This document shows, piece by piece, positions 33,814-46,659 of a stretch of DNA of 64,000 bases. The stretch is from Triplophysa rosa (Eukaryota > Chordata > Actinopteri > Cypriniformes > Nemacheilidae), in assembly GCF_024868665.1 (NCBI RefSeq), contig NC_079904.1:16370368-16434367 (forward strand), read 5' to 3'. The position numbers and the translations under genes are program-made. The notes beneath the pieces are model-generated. The model had not been told where the DNA came from and searched no databases. It worked only from the letters and a program-made list of their open reading frames with translations. Numbering within the stretch: the stretch's first letter is position 1; the number at the start of each line of letters is the position of its first letter.

Positions 33814-36800
33814 GTAAGTGCACGCAGTTTTACCTTGCTTCAATTTTACCATGCACATTCCCCATGTGAATGTGTGGTGTCTTTAAAATCTTGCCAGCAC
33901 CATTTTCGCGCTCTTGAGTATATTGCCATTGCGCGCAGTTGCTCGTATCAGTGCGGGTTTACTCTGGTGTGCATAACCCGGTTAATATGTTCGCAGGTTG
34001 GGAATGCTGCTGCGCTCATCCCCGGCTTTTCTCTTTAGGGGGGCGGGGAGGTTTCTTCACTCACAGTCTGTTTAACAGAGATGCTGCATATACTCGCAGC
34101 TTCACAGTGCGCTCTTGATGTGCACTATATGCTTCTTTTTATAATGCATCCTGGACATAGTGTGAGTGTAACATTTCCATTCAGTGATCACTGGTTTACC
34201 GGCATGACACAGCGACCTCTGGTAACAGGCAGTCGTCATGAAGTCCAGCCACCGCTAGACAGCCCCACACTACCACCGTTGTTCTCTCCCACTCGAGGTT
34301 CAGCGCTACAGCGGCCTCTCTATGCCGTTTTATGCTTGTGGTGTGTGAGAGAGAGAAAAGGAGAGCCAGAGATGGAGAGAGAAACGGCTCTGTGTATCTC
34401 TGTGTATGTGTGTGTGCGCGCGCAATAAAATTTGGCCTCACCAACCCAATCGTTAAGAACGCCACATTCGTTTATATTTAGTCCATCCAGAGAAGCGCAG
34501 ATCACTGTTTTCAGAATGATGCTCCGCTGCTTCTTTAGGGCTCCATTGAGAGTGTCAAAACGCAACTGGAAAACGATTGGCATAAGAAATCATCCCTGTG
34601 GTATTTGAGCATTTATTGTAAAGTTATTTCCTTAGCTAAGGAAATAAATTATAGATGTACAGAAGCTTGCACCTATAGGCCAATATAATCATCCAAGTGA
34701 ATTTCTTAAGAGAATTTCTTAAGGGAAGACTGTGGACACACACATACACATATGCATACACACAGATCCACAATAAGTGGCATTCTCAGTCGTAACTGAC
34801 GTCAAGGCTGCCCAAGTGAATTTGTTTTTACCCTCTCTTGTTATTTGTGACCCTGGATCACAAAGCCAGTCTTAAGTAGCACAGAAACATTTTTAGTAAA
34901 AGCCAAAAATACATTGTATGGGTCAAAATTATCTATTTTTCTTTTATGCCAAAAATCATTAGGATTTTAAGTAAAGATCATGTTCCATGAAGATATTTAG
35001 CAAATTTCCTACCATAAATATATCAAAACTTTATTTTTGTGAGTGGATGGCCTGCTACAGTGCCTCCGATTAACAACTTCGAAGGCGATTTTCTCAATAT
35101 TTTGATTTTTTTGCACCCTCAGATTCCAGAGTTTTAAACTGTCGTATCTCCACATGATATTGTCCTATCCTAACAACCCATACATCAATAGAAAGCTTAA
35201 TTATTCAGCTTTCAGGTGATGTAAAAATCTAAATTTTGAAAAATTGACCCATGAGACTGGTTTTGTTGTCCAGGGTCACATTTTAAAGAGCCGCAGTGGT
35301 GTGTTGAAGCTATCAACTATGACATTGTCACACACACAACGGCTATTGTTAGGAGCCAGAGTCACTTTTAAAAAGCAGTTTGGGGGCGCCAACTGTTTTA
35401 CAGTACTGCTTTACCTCATGTTTCTCTCTCCGCTGCCCTTTCATTTCAGCCCATGCTGCTGTTCAATGCTGCTTTCCCATCATACCACACTTTATGGTAA
35501 TTACACACTCCGGCCAACCAGAGAGCAGGGCTTCATTGCCATGGTGTGCGTGGCTCCACCCCATGGCTCTGCCACACATGAATTATGATGTTTTTGCAGG
35601 GTTTGATTGGTCTTGTAGCAGTGTGGCCCAGCGTGGTTCTGGGTGGGAACAGTGGCGAACAGAAACTAAGATGAAAGATTATGAGGTTATGAGTTATGAC
35701 GTTGTTTGTGCGTGTGCAGTTTATATACTTAATTTCTCGGAAAGAGGCCGATCTGTTCCTGTGAGGAAATTCACCTGCTGCGTGCCCCTACTGGTGGAAA
35801 CGCAGAATTGCGACGTCAGTTTGAGAATGGTACGCATTCAAACAGAAAAAAGTTTTGCAAGTTTTCAACCTCTCATTCACGCTCGGCCAGAACCTTAAAT
35901 TGTTTGCCCATTTGGGATAGAAAAAATAAGTGAGGTTGAGTGATTTAAAAACAGGCCACTAGTTGCTGGGAAAAGCCATAAAAAGTTCTAAAAGTTTACA
36001 TTGGGATTAAATATTGATGTTTTCCAAGTTCCTGATTTAGATGGTCCTCGATTCCGCTCCTCTATCTTGGATTTGTTTATGTGACTAGGATCGGGGGTCG
36101 TGCAGGCAGGGAAAGCAGGAATCTTCATGTTCCACGTGATGTGGGTCATCATGTGCCGTCGTTGCAATTACTTACCTCGTTTGAGTTGTTATGTTGCCCG
36201 AAGTCCCTGTCATTGTTGATGTTGTTGTTGTTGATGTTGTTATGTCATCGCCAATGAAGGCATGGTTTCATTCTGGTTTAGAGTGCAGCTGCCATGGTTA
36301 CAGAAGGGAGTTTGGTGTGCCGCAAGCCTGCACGCACACACAGAAAATCTGTTTTCGCTTAACTTTTCCTCTCTGCTACATTCTGTCCACACAAATCTTC
36401 ACTTTAAAGGCTTTCTATGTGACATACCCGTGTTTGACTTTGTCTCTGGTTCTTTGTTATGCTGGATGATTTCAGCCCTGTCCCACCTCCTGGTCTCTTG
36501 TATAGATTTTTGGTATTTTTAGTTGCATCTTTAAACAAATCCTTTAGTGCATCACTTCATACAGTCATACAGTACATTTTCAGTTGTTTTTGTATCAAAG
36601 TATGCATCTCATTTACACTGTACCATGAGAATAGTGCACCAAATGAACCAAAAATAAGTTTCACACTTTCCCTTGATCTGCCATTGGTTGAAGAAACAAA
36701 ATCATTCTTCCCCTACACATTATGTCCATCCCAGTCAGGTTTAAACAAATATTTTGCATTTCTGTTTGGTTTCAATAGCGACAAAGACATGAAACACCAA

Positions 36801-39800
36801 TAAGCTGACTAGTCGTTTAGGCAACCCAACTCCCTATGTTGTTTTACACGTACCTATTGTCTTCCCATTTTTGTCACTCGCTTTCCATCTTTAATGGCCT
36901 GTTTTGTTTCGGTTTCTCTCTAAATATCTTCTCTTCTGCTCCAGCTGTTTATTAGTCTCTCATTCCTGCGAGAGCTGTGCTTTGTTTTGTACTGCCAGAG
37001 AGTGAATATTTATTCAACAGACAAGAGCTGTAAAACCCCAAAAGGACAGCATGTTTAAACAATGCCATAATTCATCTCCCGGCCCTCTCTCCGGGCATTT
37101 CTTGAAGCTGACACATGCACTTCGCGTTGGACTCTTTGCGGTTTGGCAACTTTTGCTTGGATTTAAAAAAATTACAATGCCGTTAGTAAAACAGAGATTA
37201 GAGTGCAATTTGTGACATCATGTCTCAAGAATTATCGTCTATCGTCGACTATAAAGAAAAAAAATTGTAAGTGCAATAAAATGTTTATCAGCATACAGTA
37301 GATTTCCAGACATTCTTTGCCATTTATCGTTATAGTCAAGTGAGATTTTTGTATGCAATACAATACTGGGTATCTAGATGTTTTGATGCGTATCTATATT
37401 GAAAAGTAAACAAATGCAAATTCCATGATTATCTAAATCATCTACAAATCACGTCTTATCTACAATGTACTATCTACAAAGCATTAAAACCAAACCCAGC
37501 ACCAGTCTATTTACAATAAACATACACGTTGTATAACAATAAGGAGGAATATAAGGAATATAATATTCACAGATTGCACACGCAATGCAGTAGTAACACA
37601 GCAGTGTAATTTATCAGAATCAAAAAGAAACGGTTCATTTTGAATTGGTGTGGGATGAGAAGAAATGAAAAACTGCATTTGCATTGAATAGATTTTATGA
37701 GCACCCACAGCAAAGTCTTAACTGGGCACAGAGAGGAAAGCATGTGATGTTTGTTGGTCAGAACATCCTACCGGACCATGTTTGTGAAAGCAAGCAAACG
37801 CTTCGTCCTGTAGCCGTATTTGGTTTCGGGTCAGGTGGTCTGGCCTTCGACTGTAATGATTCTAACTTAGTCACTATAAATACTCTCAACACGCTTTCAC
37901 TCCCCCTCCCCATATCTCTTTCTCCCCTGCTGGCTTCTTCAAATGCGCTTTTACACTTGTAGTTGATGTGCATTCATCAAATGTCAGTTTGCTTTCAAAA
38001 CAGATTTCTAGCACACAGATTTCTAGCAAGACCTATTCTGAGTGCTGGTTAGAATTTGCCAAAGGATTTATTGGTTCATGCAATGCATTTTCCACATTGC
38101 TGTGCTTTCCAAAATGCATTTGTACAAATAGTCACGATTATATATGGGGTCCTGAAACCAGCTGACTCATACACATCTTCCTTAGGTCAGATTCTGAAAA
38201 TCTCTAGTTTCACACGTCAAAAGCTCTAACACACCTATTACATCCTCTTGTATCATTCAGATAACACTGATGAGGAAGGAGAGGAACATATCTCTAACGG
38301 AACCAAGGCGACAGAGGCGGTCCAGCACACCACCGGAGACACGCACGGAGGCCTAAGAACCATACTGGAGCCCAAAAGTTCTCCGCTGCACCCCAGTAAA
38401 ATGGTGATCATCCAAAAAGATCAAAGCAAGAAAACCCAGAGCTATAAAGTGGAACCGGTTTCCAGTGGGGTGCATACAGATATTCACAACTTCAGCCTGG
38501 AGTCTAAGAGAGAAACTGAATATGTAAGTTATCACTGCACTGTCTCTCGTAATTTTCAATGTCGAACATTTCCTGTAATTCTGCATTTGTGGGATGCATT
38601 TGCTCAGGGCCCGTGTCGTCGGGAGATGGAGAGCGTTCTAAAGAGTTTTAAGATCTCAAATGTGCTGAACCCAAGAGGCTTCCGCATTCCAAACTGTGAC
38701 CAAAAGGGATTCTACAAGAAAAAACAGGTAATGAGCTTTTACCCATACTTGTCTTTTCTTCTGCACATGCTTTTTATTTCAAGTACCGTACATTAAACCA
38801 ATTACAAGGCTTAGCCCCCATACGACTAAGTGTTTTGCCGGAGGGGAAATCAGGGGTACTATTTTTAGGCCGTCCTTACCTGAGACAAAACACGCAAGCT
38901 GTGTATTATCAGGCCAAATCTTTAAACCATATCACCACCCTGCTACAAGATGATAGTAGTTGCCATGGCAACCGTGACAACAGTATTGGAAAAGCGTGTA
39001 TGGTGGGGATATCCGGGTGGGAGCCTATTTGTATGTACATGCTGGTACACGAAAATATGTGCGGTTTCCTCAATTAACAATTGAGCATCAGTGAATCTGA
39101 ACAAGAGAAGCTGGCAAATGCAATTCTTGGAAATTCGTGAGTCACTGTCTATTTAAAGGATGAGTCAAAGGGCCCACATCAATGACCCTAATGAGTTTCG
39201 GTGAAACTGAGGTGGCCAGATTTCTTGTTGGTTTTATACAATAGCAAATCATTCTGACTCTGGATGCTGGATAACACTGAGGCCACTTTGAAAGGGAGAG
39301 ACCAAGAGGATGTTTTCGAAAGAAATGAGGGCGAGAAAGAGATTTAGAATTGATGTTAAACACATGCTAAAGCTGCAGGGTTTAGCGGGTCAACCAAGTG
39401 GACTAATACAGACACTCATATACCCGCACACATGTCGATAGCATGTGGTTGTGCTGAACATGTGGGTCCATTGAATACACTGGGGGTGTTTGGGGTGGGA
39501 GACAGGCTGTGCTCGAGGGCTCTCTGGACCTCTGGTTGGAGAGAGAGTGATGATAGGTTAAGGTTGGATATCTGAAGAAGCACTTTCAGCAAACCCTCAA
39601 GGTGAGAGATGAAGGTCCTGCAGATGGTTTACATAAAAAGGAATGCAAGAGTTTTTTAGTGGCACCTGTAACAAATAAAGAAGCGCTGCAGAACGCTTTG
39701 ACACTTTGAGCTCCGGACGTTTGACGTGTGTGTAAATCCGGCTCGTGACATTCCTCGATCCTTTTTCCATGACCCCCTCCATCATTTCCTGTCCTCTGCA

Positions 39801-42800
39801 TACTCTTCTGTATGTGATTAACTATCATGTGGTCAACTTAAAATCCATGGAGTCTCAGGGGAATCTGGGCACTTCAAAGACTTCTTTTGTCAAACATTTT
39901 GCTGGCTTATGGTTTACATATCGATTAAGAAACTGTATTTTGCATCATTATTGCATTATTTTGTTTGCAATAATATTTATTTGAAAATAGGGTTTTTTTC
40001 AGGACAGGACATTGTATCACTGGTAGCATCCGATGTAGGATAATGTGATTTTGCTATTCATATTTTCATGTGATTTAAATTGGCACTTGCATCACAGAGG
40101 GTCTTGCTTCAATTTAATTTAATATAATAATTTATCATTTGTTTTTAAATATTTACCATCTTGGAATTTCTTACCAGCCAGTGATAGTTCAGCCAAACAT
40201 CATTTTTTCATCATTTACTTACCCTCACTCCATTCCAAACATGTATGACTTTTTTTCTTGTGGGGATCACAAAAGAACATATTTTTAAGAATGTTGGTAA
40301 CCGTTCAACATTGGCCCCCATTGACTTCCACTATACTGAAACATTTATAAAAATATCTTTTTTTTCACTTCACAGTTCAAAGATAAGTCATACAAGTTTT
40401 AAATAAAACATGAAGGTGATTAAATAATGGAAGATTTTTTTTTGGTGTATTGCCCCTTTAATTGTGGACCCTGCACTCTGTAGTTGTTTTAACAACACCA
40501 GTAAAAGACATAACAAGCTGTATTCATAAGTGCAAATGATTGAATACATTCAAACCTTGGCACACAAAAAAACAGCTACATCCTCTCCCGTGTCAGGCTG
40601 GCACAAATAAAGCCGAGTTTGTTTGGTAAGATCAAACCCCTTTGCTTTGATCTCTGCTTGTAATAAATGAACATCTGTGAGACATTCAGGATCCACACAT
40701 GAGACTGTCTCTAATGAAGATCAAGCCAATCGGATTCCGCTCCTCTTCGTTCCAACTGAAATCGCTGCGCTTCCATCGCGGCGGTTTGAACCGGAGCCCG
40801 AGCCGACCCTGAGATTGCAATCATTCGTATTTATTTCAGCATCACAAACAAACATGCACAAACCTCATGCACACATGCTCACACAAGTGAACTGTAGATG
40901 TCCTGGGTGCCTGGGGGTCCCTATGCTCCCCGGAATAAGATCTGTAATGGGAGCGTTTGTGTATGTATATGGGGGAGTGTGTCTATGAAGGCCATTCCCG
41001 TGGAGAGCAGAGTCCAATCCTTGCTAAATTTAGCCTTGATTATATGAATTGGCTCAGTGTGTTGGTGGAGGCCAGGCATGCCGGCCCCAGAGCTGCCATC
41101 CCCTCATCCCTCCACCCCCCGGCTACTCGGGGCAGACTCATCTCTCACCCATGTTACTGTACTCTGGGCTAAAGCTTTGGTCTGGTCCTTGATCTGATGG
41201 CACTCACAGAGCTAAACATTTTCATTTCTTTTCTTAATCCGCCTTTTTGCTCTTTCAATCGCAACTTGTTTGTTTACATTACATGTCAGTTATCACAAAA
41301 CCCTACAGACAACTAAAACACAACACCGATCGTGGCTGCATTCAGGTTTATTTGTTTTTAAATGCTGTGCTGTCAGCCGGCTTACATCACTTCAGAGGTC
41401 CTACGAATGACAGTCCTTTTATTGGGCTGAACTTCGTTCGTGTGTTGTCCCTCTTATTTATTTAATGCATGATCAACAAAATTAAAATGACAGATAAAAT
41501 CCTAAAATTCCATAACACAAAAAATGTATTATTAATAAACACACATATTTTGCACATCAGCCACTACAAGGGATACTAGTGCATCATCGTATTTGCAGAT
41601 GTCCAGCCAAGCGAAAAATATGTATAAAAAGTTTATTTATACCCTAAGAGCAATGAAAACACACAGAAGGCGAATCCTTCATTTGAATTCACATACATTT
41701 GTGACCCTGGACCACAAAACCAGTCATAAGGTTCAATTTTTCGAAATTAGGATTTTTACATCACATGAAAGATGAATAAGCTTTCCATTGATGTATGGTT
41801 TATTAGAATATGACGATATTTGGACGAGATACAACTGTTTAAAAATCTGGAATCTGAGGGTGCAAAAAGTCAAAATATTGAGAAAATTGCCTTTAAAGTT
41901 GTTAATCAGAGGCGCTGTAGCAGGCCATTTCTAAGAAGAAACACTTTTGTTTTAATGCTCTCTATTGACAATGGCGTTGTGTAGAGTAGATGAACCCGAG
42001 AGCTGAAATTCTAAGCTTTACATGGATACCAAACTTGAGTGGGTATTTCCCGAAGAGCGGGCAGCAGTGAGTGAAGTTTGTAGACGTGTTCTCGGCCTGT
42101 TTTGTTGCGATTTTGCTGCATCCACTCACAAAAATAACGTTTTGATATATTTTCAGTAGAAAATTTACAAAAATCTTCATGGAACATGATCTTTACTTAA
42201 TATCCCAATGATTTTTGGCATGAAAGAAAAATCGACAATTTTGACCCATACAATGAATTTTTGGCTATTGCTGCAAATATACCCATGCTACTTATGACTG
42301 GTTTTGTGGTCCAGAGTCACATTTACGCATTTACTCAAATCCACTAAATTGACCCAAAATACTAATTGTATTTTAACATTTTGTTCTCTCGCCTTCATTT
42401 TCTTATTTCCTTATATTTTATTTGAATGACAACTTTAATCAATACATAAGCTTACATGCAAATGTGCACATCAGTTCCAATATCCAGTCTTTTTGAAAGG
42501 ATGCAGTAAACTGCACGGATTCACATGCATTCTCTGCATGTTGCATTTCTAGTTTCACATGTAACAGAATGACTGTACAAAATGTACAAAATGATCATGT
42601 ACTCCAGGACCGAAGTCTGCACCCAACTACATGCGCCCCAACAGACACATACAAACATGCAACACTGTTCACAGTCTGGCAAAGAGTCTTATTCACATGC
42701 AGTCGTTGCATTCACATATTGTGTGAGTGTGTGTGTGTGTGTTTTATGAGTCTGTGTTTACCCTGTGGCTGCTTTTAATGCCCTTCCGCCTTCCTGCTGC

Positions 42801-45800
42801 CCATGAGAGCATCATTATGGGCCAGCGCTGACTGAGGCTCGCTTTGTGACACACGCACACACATATACACAGACACGGTCGCACAAGCACACACACATGC
42901 TCTCTTTCTCCCACATACACATACACAGGTCTGCTGTGTGCCTTCAGAAGCCGCCACGCTGACAGGGGTGTGCCCCACACCCTAAATATACCTCTCTGTC
43001 TCTCGCTGATACAAACACACACACACATGGATCAATCATCAATCAAGTCACTGTGTGTTGTGAGTGCACATAATATAATGTTTAACATAATTGATTGTCG
43101 GGTCCTAGGGGACACTGGTTATTACACCATAGAGTATTGTGCAATGTCTTAACTAACTTTTGCCTCTATTGCCATCTCTGATTTCCCTGCTAAAAAAAAA
43201 CACCCACAGAAAAAACAAAAAAGGTTTCCATTAAAATGGCATTATGAACCATTAGCTTTGTTCATTAAATACAAAATTCCTTTTTGCAGTGTGTTTTTGG
43301 GCATTATTCCCACAGGATTTGCCAGATAACACCCCGACCAATAGAATCCATCACATACACCATTATAGTTTCCATTAAAACAAATACAATTCCCATTATA
43401 ATTATTAAATCTATTACATTTTTATTGTGTTTTGGCCAGGGTTAAATTTTGAAGTTCACAGAATGTTCGTCCAATCATTGCTTTCAAACCAAATGCATGT
43501 TTTGGAGGAGGCATTGCTTTGGGGGGGGATGTTGTGCGCTCTGAAGGGAGGGCCAAATCTTACACTTAAAGCTAGCATGCTCTTTCTGCTAGCTTCTCCG
43601 AAATTATCTTTAAAGAGTACATAACTAGGGATTTTTAAGGTCCTACTTTGGTTTATGGAGTGTCCAACAACAAGTTTATGTACATAGAAGGTGTAAAAGC
43701 ACTATTATTTCGTAATAATAGGCAGTTATTATTACATTACTTCTTGACTGACTCTCTAATGATGCGTTCCGTGATTCATCCGTCTAATCCCCTCCTTTCC
43801 GTTAGCCTAGTCTGACGTGATTGGTCAGATGGTGTGATTGGTCTACCGTGAATGAGGCTCACAAGCTACAGTGTTTGGGGGAGAGGTCAGTCTTAGCAAA
43901 ACATAGGCGGGGACTATATGTAGTGACGTAAATCCGCGGCAGTTCGCGAATCGGACTAGGGATGACTCGTTTGCATGATTCAGAGTCGACTCCCTTTTTT
44001 CCAAGACAATAACTTCTAAAGCCTTCGGATTTACAACTTGGCAGACTGCTTACTTTCAAACACGCCAACATTACACACTGCATGAAATGTCATTTTCATG
44101 ATCTCATGTTATGTACTCTTTAAATGAAAAAGAAAGCTTTACAGCTTGGTAGAGAGATTTCAGGGAAATCCATGGCTTTGATCATAAACAGTTGCACCAT
44201 AAAGAATGCATCCTGTGCGCCTGTATAGTCTGAATGGAACATTCCCATAATGCAAAGCAGCTCGGCACCTCGTAGATACCTGGAGGGCTTAATTTGTGCC
44301 GGAACAAACAGAATCCGGATACAGCTTCTCCTAAATGGGATGCAGCACTTATTTTTCTGAAAGAAATTCACATGTGCTATTATTATGACACATTGACTCA
44401 CTGTGTGTGAAGTTCGTCTTATTTCATGATGCCGATCTGCTGCATCCATCACCTGACCCCTAGTCCTTGTTCTGATCATTTATAAGTTAAGCTCTGGTTT
44501 CCTGTACCCTCAATACTTCTCTCAGACAGACAAAAACAATAAAAGGTCTTTTGAAGAGATGTGTTACTTATTTCAGAGCAGAAGACAACTAAAGCGAATG
44601 GATGAGTGTAACGTGTGGCAGCCCCTGTAGAGGCCAGGTTTCATTTCCAGACTGCTCTTGTTCTGCTTGAGCTATTTTAATTTGGTACTCTTTCAATAAA
44701 ACTGCTTTTGATCCATCTTCCACTCTCTCACTGTCTCCCTGACTCATCCACTTCAAACTCTTACAAATTCTTTCTTTCTTTCTTTCGTTCTTTCTTTCTT
44801 TCTGACTGAGTGAATAGGTTTTTCTAATGAATGTAGCACCTGAGGATATGTGTGTGTGTATGTTTGTTTGCGTGTGCATGTGTGTGTTTGTTTTGCCTGT
44901 GTAGTATAATAAGCTCCAGATGACTTTAAGTGGACACCAGTTTCCTAAAATAGGTCTAGCAGCTCTTTAACTGTCTATGGCAAATATTTTAGTTTGGCCA
45001 AATTTACCTTCAACTGTTTTTATGAACCCAAAATCACAATTCCATCAGCAACAGCAGGACTGAGACATTTAAGCCTCTCGTAAATTTGTGTGCATTCATG
45101 TGTGTGTATTTCAGTAGGCAGCGATATTCACAAGTTGTCAAAACATGCATGTAAATAATCCCCAAATGTAAACAATGGAAGGAACTGCAAACAGTATGGT
45201 GTGTTTGTTTGTGTTTGTTTGTGCATGTTAAAGTTCTCCTAACCACAGAAGACAGTTGTTTTATGCATTCACACACATAAACACACACTCGCCGTGAATG
45301 GCCGTCACACATTCTTCCAACTTAGATGCGATGTTTGACTTGCACATGTCTACACTATAGCTCAGTGCCAAAAGAGAGAGACGGGAAAGAAGAAATGGAG
45401 TAAGTTTCAACGTCGGATAAACCTTGATATGTGAAGGGTTAAATTAAGTGCTGGTCTGAAAAAAAACTTCAATATGAAAGTGACCTATTTGTCAGTTATG
45501 GTGACCCATAACCGAAATGTGACCTCTGCATTTAACTCATCCAGTGAGCAGTGAACACACACACCCGGAGCAGTGGGCAGCTATCACTGCAGCACCCGGG
45601 GAGCAAATGGGGGTTAGGTGCCTTGCTCAAGGGCACGTCAGTCGCTACTTGCTGGCCCTGAGAATCAAACCAATGACCTTCTGGCCACATCTTCCCCCCA
45701 ATATGCATAATGGACCACAATGATTTTAAAATGATTTAACTAAATCTTTATTCTTTTTAAGCAAAATGTGACTTCATCAATACACATGCAAACTGCAACA

Positions 45801-46522
45801 ACCCACATGACCATAAATCTAATCTAAACCTGGTCGAGGTTCGATACAAAATTTTTGTTCTTATTATCCTTTTAATCTGTATTTATATGTTGTCTTGTAG
45901 TAAAAAATTCCTAAACATACGTAAAACAAGATTAAGTTGTTTTCATATTTGGCATATTTTTATATCCTGTTTACATTAAGTGAGATTTCTGCTTTAAGCA
46001 TAAAGAAACAACTTGCCAATGAAGTAAGGAAAATAAGCCTAATTCAAGATTTATTCTCTGAAAACAGTCCTTAAAATCTTACTCAAGTTTGCCCATCGAG
46101 TAAATTGATCTTGTTTTGAGTATATTTAGACATTGCAAAACCAGATTAAAACACAGATTGGGAAAATGTTTTTGCAATGTTTCTTCTATACTTCCCCTTG
46201 AATCCCCTCTGACATTCTTTTACCCCAATGACTCTCTCTCTAGCTCTAGTATTGCTGCTACTCTCTCTCACCTAAGTGTGATGCAATGAGAAATGTGTGT
46301 TTATGCCACCGTCTCTTCCATTTGCAGGATGTTTCTGTTTTGCATATATGTGTTCCAAATATCATATGGTTATGCATTTCTCTTCTCGTCTCACAGTGTC
46401 AACCGTCCAAAGGCCGCAGAAGAGGTTACTGCTGGTGCGTCGACAAGTACGGACAGCCTTTACCCGGCTTTGACCGAAAGGAGAAAGGCCATGTCCACTG
46501 CTATAACCTGGAGAAGAAATGA
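33468..46522 (+). CDS. igfbp3: Insulin-like growth factor binding protein 3 (four coding exons)
   Basis: Secreted carrier of IGF-I/II that controls their half-life and receptor access. Exons 33468-33813, 38261-38523, 38608-38727 and 46397-46522 join in phases 1, 0, 0 to 284 aa. A signal peptide occupies about residues 1-21. The N-domain has 12 Cys with the hallmark GCGCCMTC (55-62). The linker holds potential N-glycosylation sites NGT and NFS and ends SLESKRETEY. The C-domain (GPCRREMESVL...IPNC) is thyroglobulin type-1 with CWCVDKYGQPLPG. The basic stretch KKKQCQPSKGRRRGYCWC matches the heparin-binding/nuclear-import site known in IGFBP3, and with SKRETEY it separates this gene from IGFBP1, 2 and 5. 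Introns are 4.4 kb, 84 bp and 7.7 kb. It is tail to tail with igfbp1, as in other vertebrates. An antisense LINE lies just past the stop. Confidence 0.96.
33814..38260 (+). other. igfbp3: igfbp3 intron 1
   Basis: 4.4 kb intron. It contains GTGACC MITE copy 2 (34847-35279) and a GTT/GAT-rich microsatellite at about 36212-36242. The long open frames near 35244-35898 lie inside this intron, lack homology and are not called. Confidence 0.85.
34847..35279. repeat. GTGACC MITE, copy 2 (igfbp3 intron 1)
   Basis: Same family as 32135-32567, with 4-bp flanking duplications attt (34843-34846 and 35280-35283). Confidence 0.82.
38261..38523 (+). CDS. igfbp3: igfbp3 coding exon 2 (linker)
   Basis: Encodes the variable central linker from DNTDEEGEEH to SKRETEY, with two NxS/T sites. 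The acceptor is ATTCAG|ATAAC and the donor TAT|GTAAGT. Confidence 0.94.
38608..38727 (+). CDS. igfbp3: igfbp3 coding exon 3
   Basis: First half of the thyroglobulin type-1 domain, GPCRREMESVLKSF to FYKKKQ, 40 codons. The acceptor is GCTCAG|GGC and the donor CAG|GTAATG. The preceding intron is only 84 bp. Confidence 0.95.
40186..40463. repeat. Palindromic TTAA MITE, family A, copy 6
   Basis: The ends are tgatagttcagccaaacatc and tttggtgtattgccccttta, with the shared centre aagaatgttggtaaccg. Confidence 0.65.
41701..42320. repeat. GTGACC MITE, copy 3, inverted and longer
   Basis: The termini are gtgaccctggaccac and gtggtccagagtcac, with 4-bp flanking duplications attt (41697-41700 and 42321-42324). 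The orientation is opposite to copies 1 and 2, and about 180 bp of extra internal sequence is present (about 41935-42120). Confidence 0.8.
43610..44123. repeat. TTAA-type MITE with perfect 16-bp inverted ends
   Basis: ttaaagagtacataac (43610-43625) and its exact complement gttatgtactctttaa (44108-44123) bracket about 480 bp of non-coding sequence. TTAA at both edges suggests piggyBac-type mobilisation. Confidence 0.75.
45480..45700. repeat. Interspersed repeat of unknown class
   Basis: Contains the blocks acccggagcagtgggcagct and gggttaggtgccttgctcaa, which I recall as a widely dispersed ray-finned fish repeat. The class and exact ends are not established from this sequence. Confidence 0.5.
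46397..46522 (+). CDS. igfbp3: igfbp3 coding exon 4
   Basis: C-terminal half of the thyroglobulin type-1 domain: CQPSKGRRRGYCWCVDKYGQ to HCYNLEKK, then TGA at 46520-46522. The acceptor is CTCACAG|TGT. Confidence 0.96.
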   Translation, partial: CQPSKGRRRGYCWCVDKYGQPLPGFDRKEKGHVHCYNLEKK

Positions 46523-46600
46523 GCGAGAGAAAGATGGATACTTCCCATGAAGAACTACATGAAAACAACGTAAATTGTTGGGAGGGAGATTTTTCAAGAT

Positions 46601-46659
46601 GTCCCAAAGCTGAGTCCACTTGTATGCTGAGGCACGTGAACATCAATCACTTTACACTT
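46601..46659 (+). repeat. 59-bp target-site duplication of the LINE, left copy
   Basis: Identical over 59 bases to 48737-48795. It starts gtcccaaagctgagtccact and is 79 bp after the igfbp3 stop codon. Confidence 0.9.

Larger units (their letters stand above)
38728..46396 (+). other. igfbp3: igfbp3 intron 3 with several repeats
   Basis: 7.7 kb intron. It holds family A MITE copy 6 (40186-40463), GTGACC MITE copy 3 (41701-42320), a TTAA-type MITE (43610-44123), a (TTTC)n tract (about 44767-44802) and a conserved-looking fish interspersed repeat (about 45480-45700). The remainder shows no coding evidence. Confidence 0.8.

Noticed and set aside
35244..35898. 114- and 172-codon open frames on the + strand
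   Set aside because: Overlap each other in different frames within igfbp3 intron 1, one starting in a MITE.
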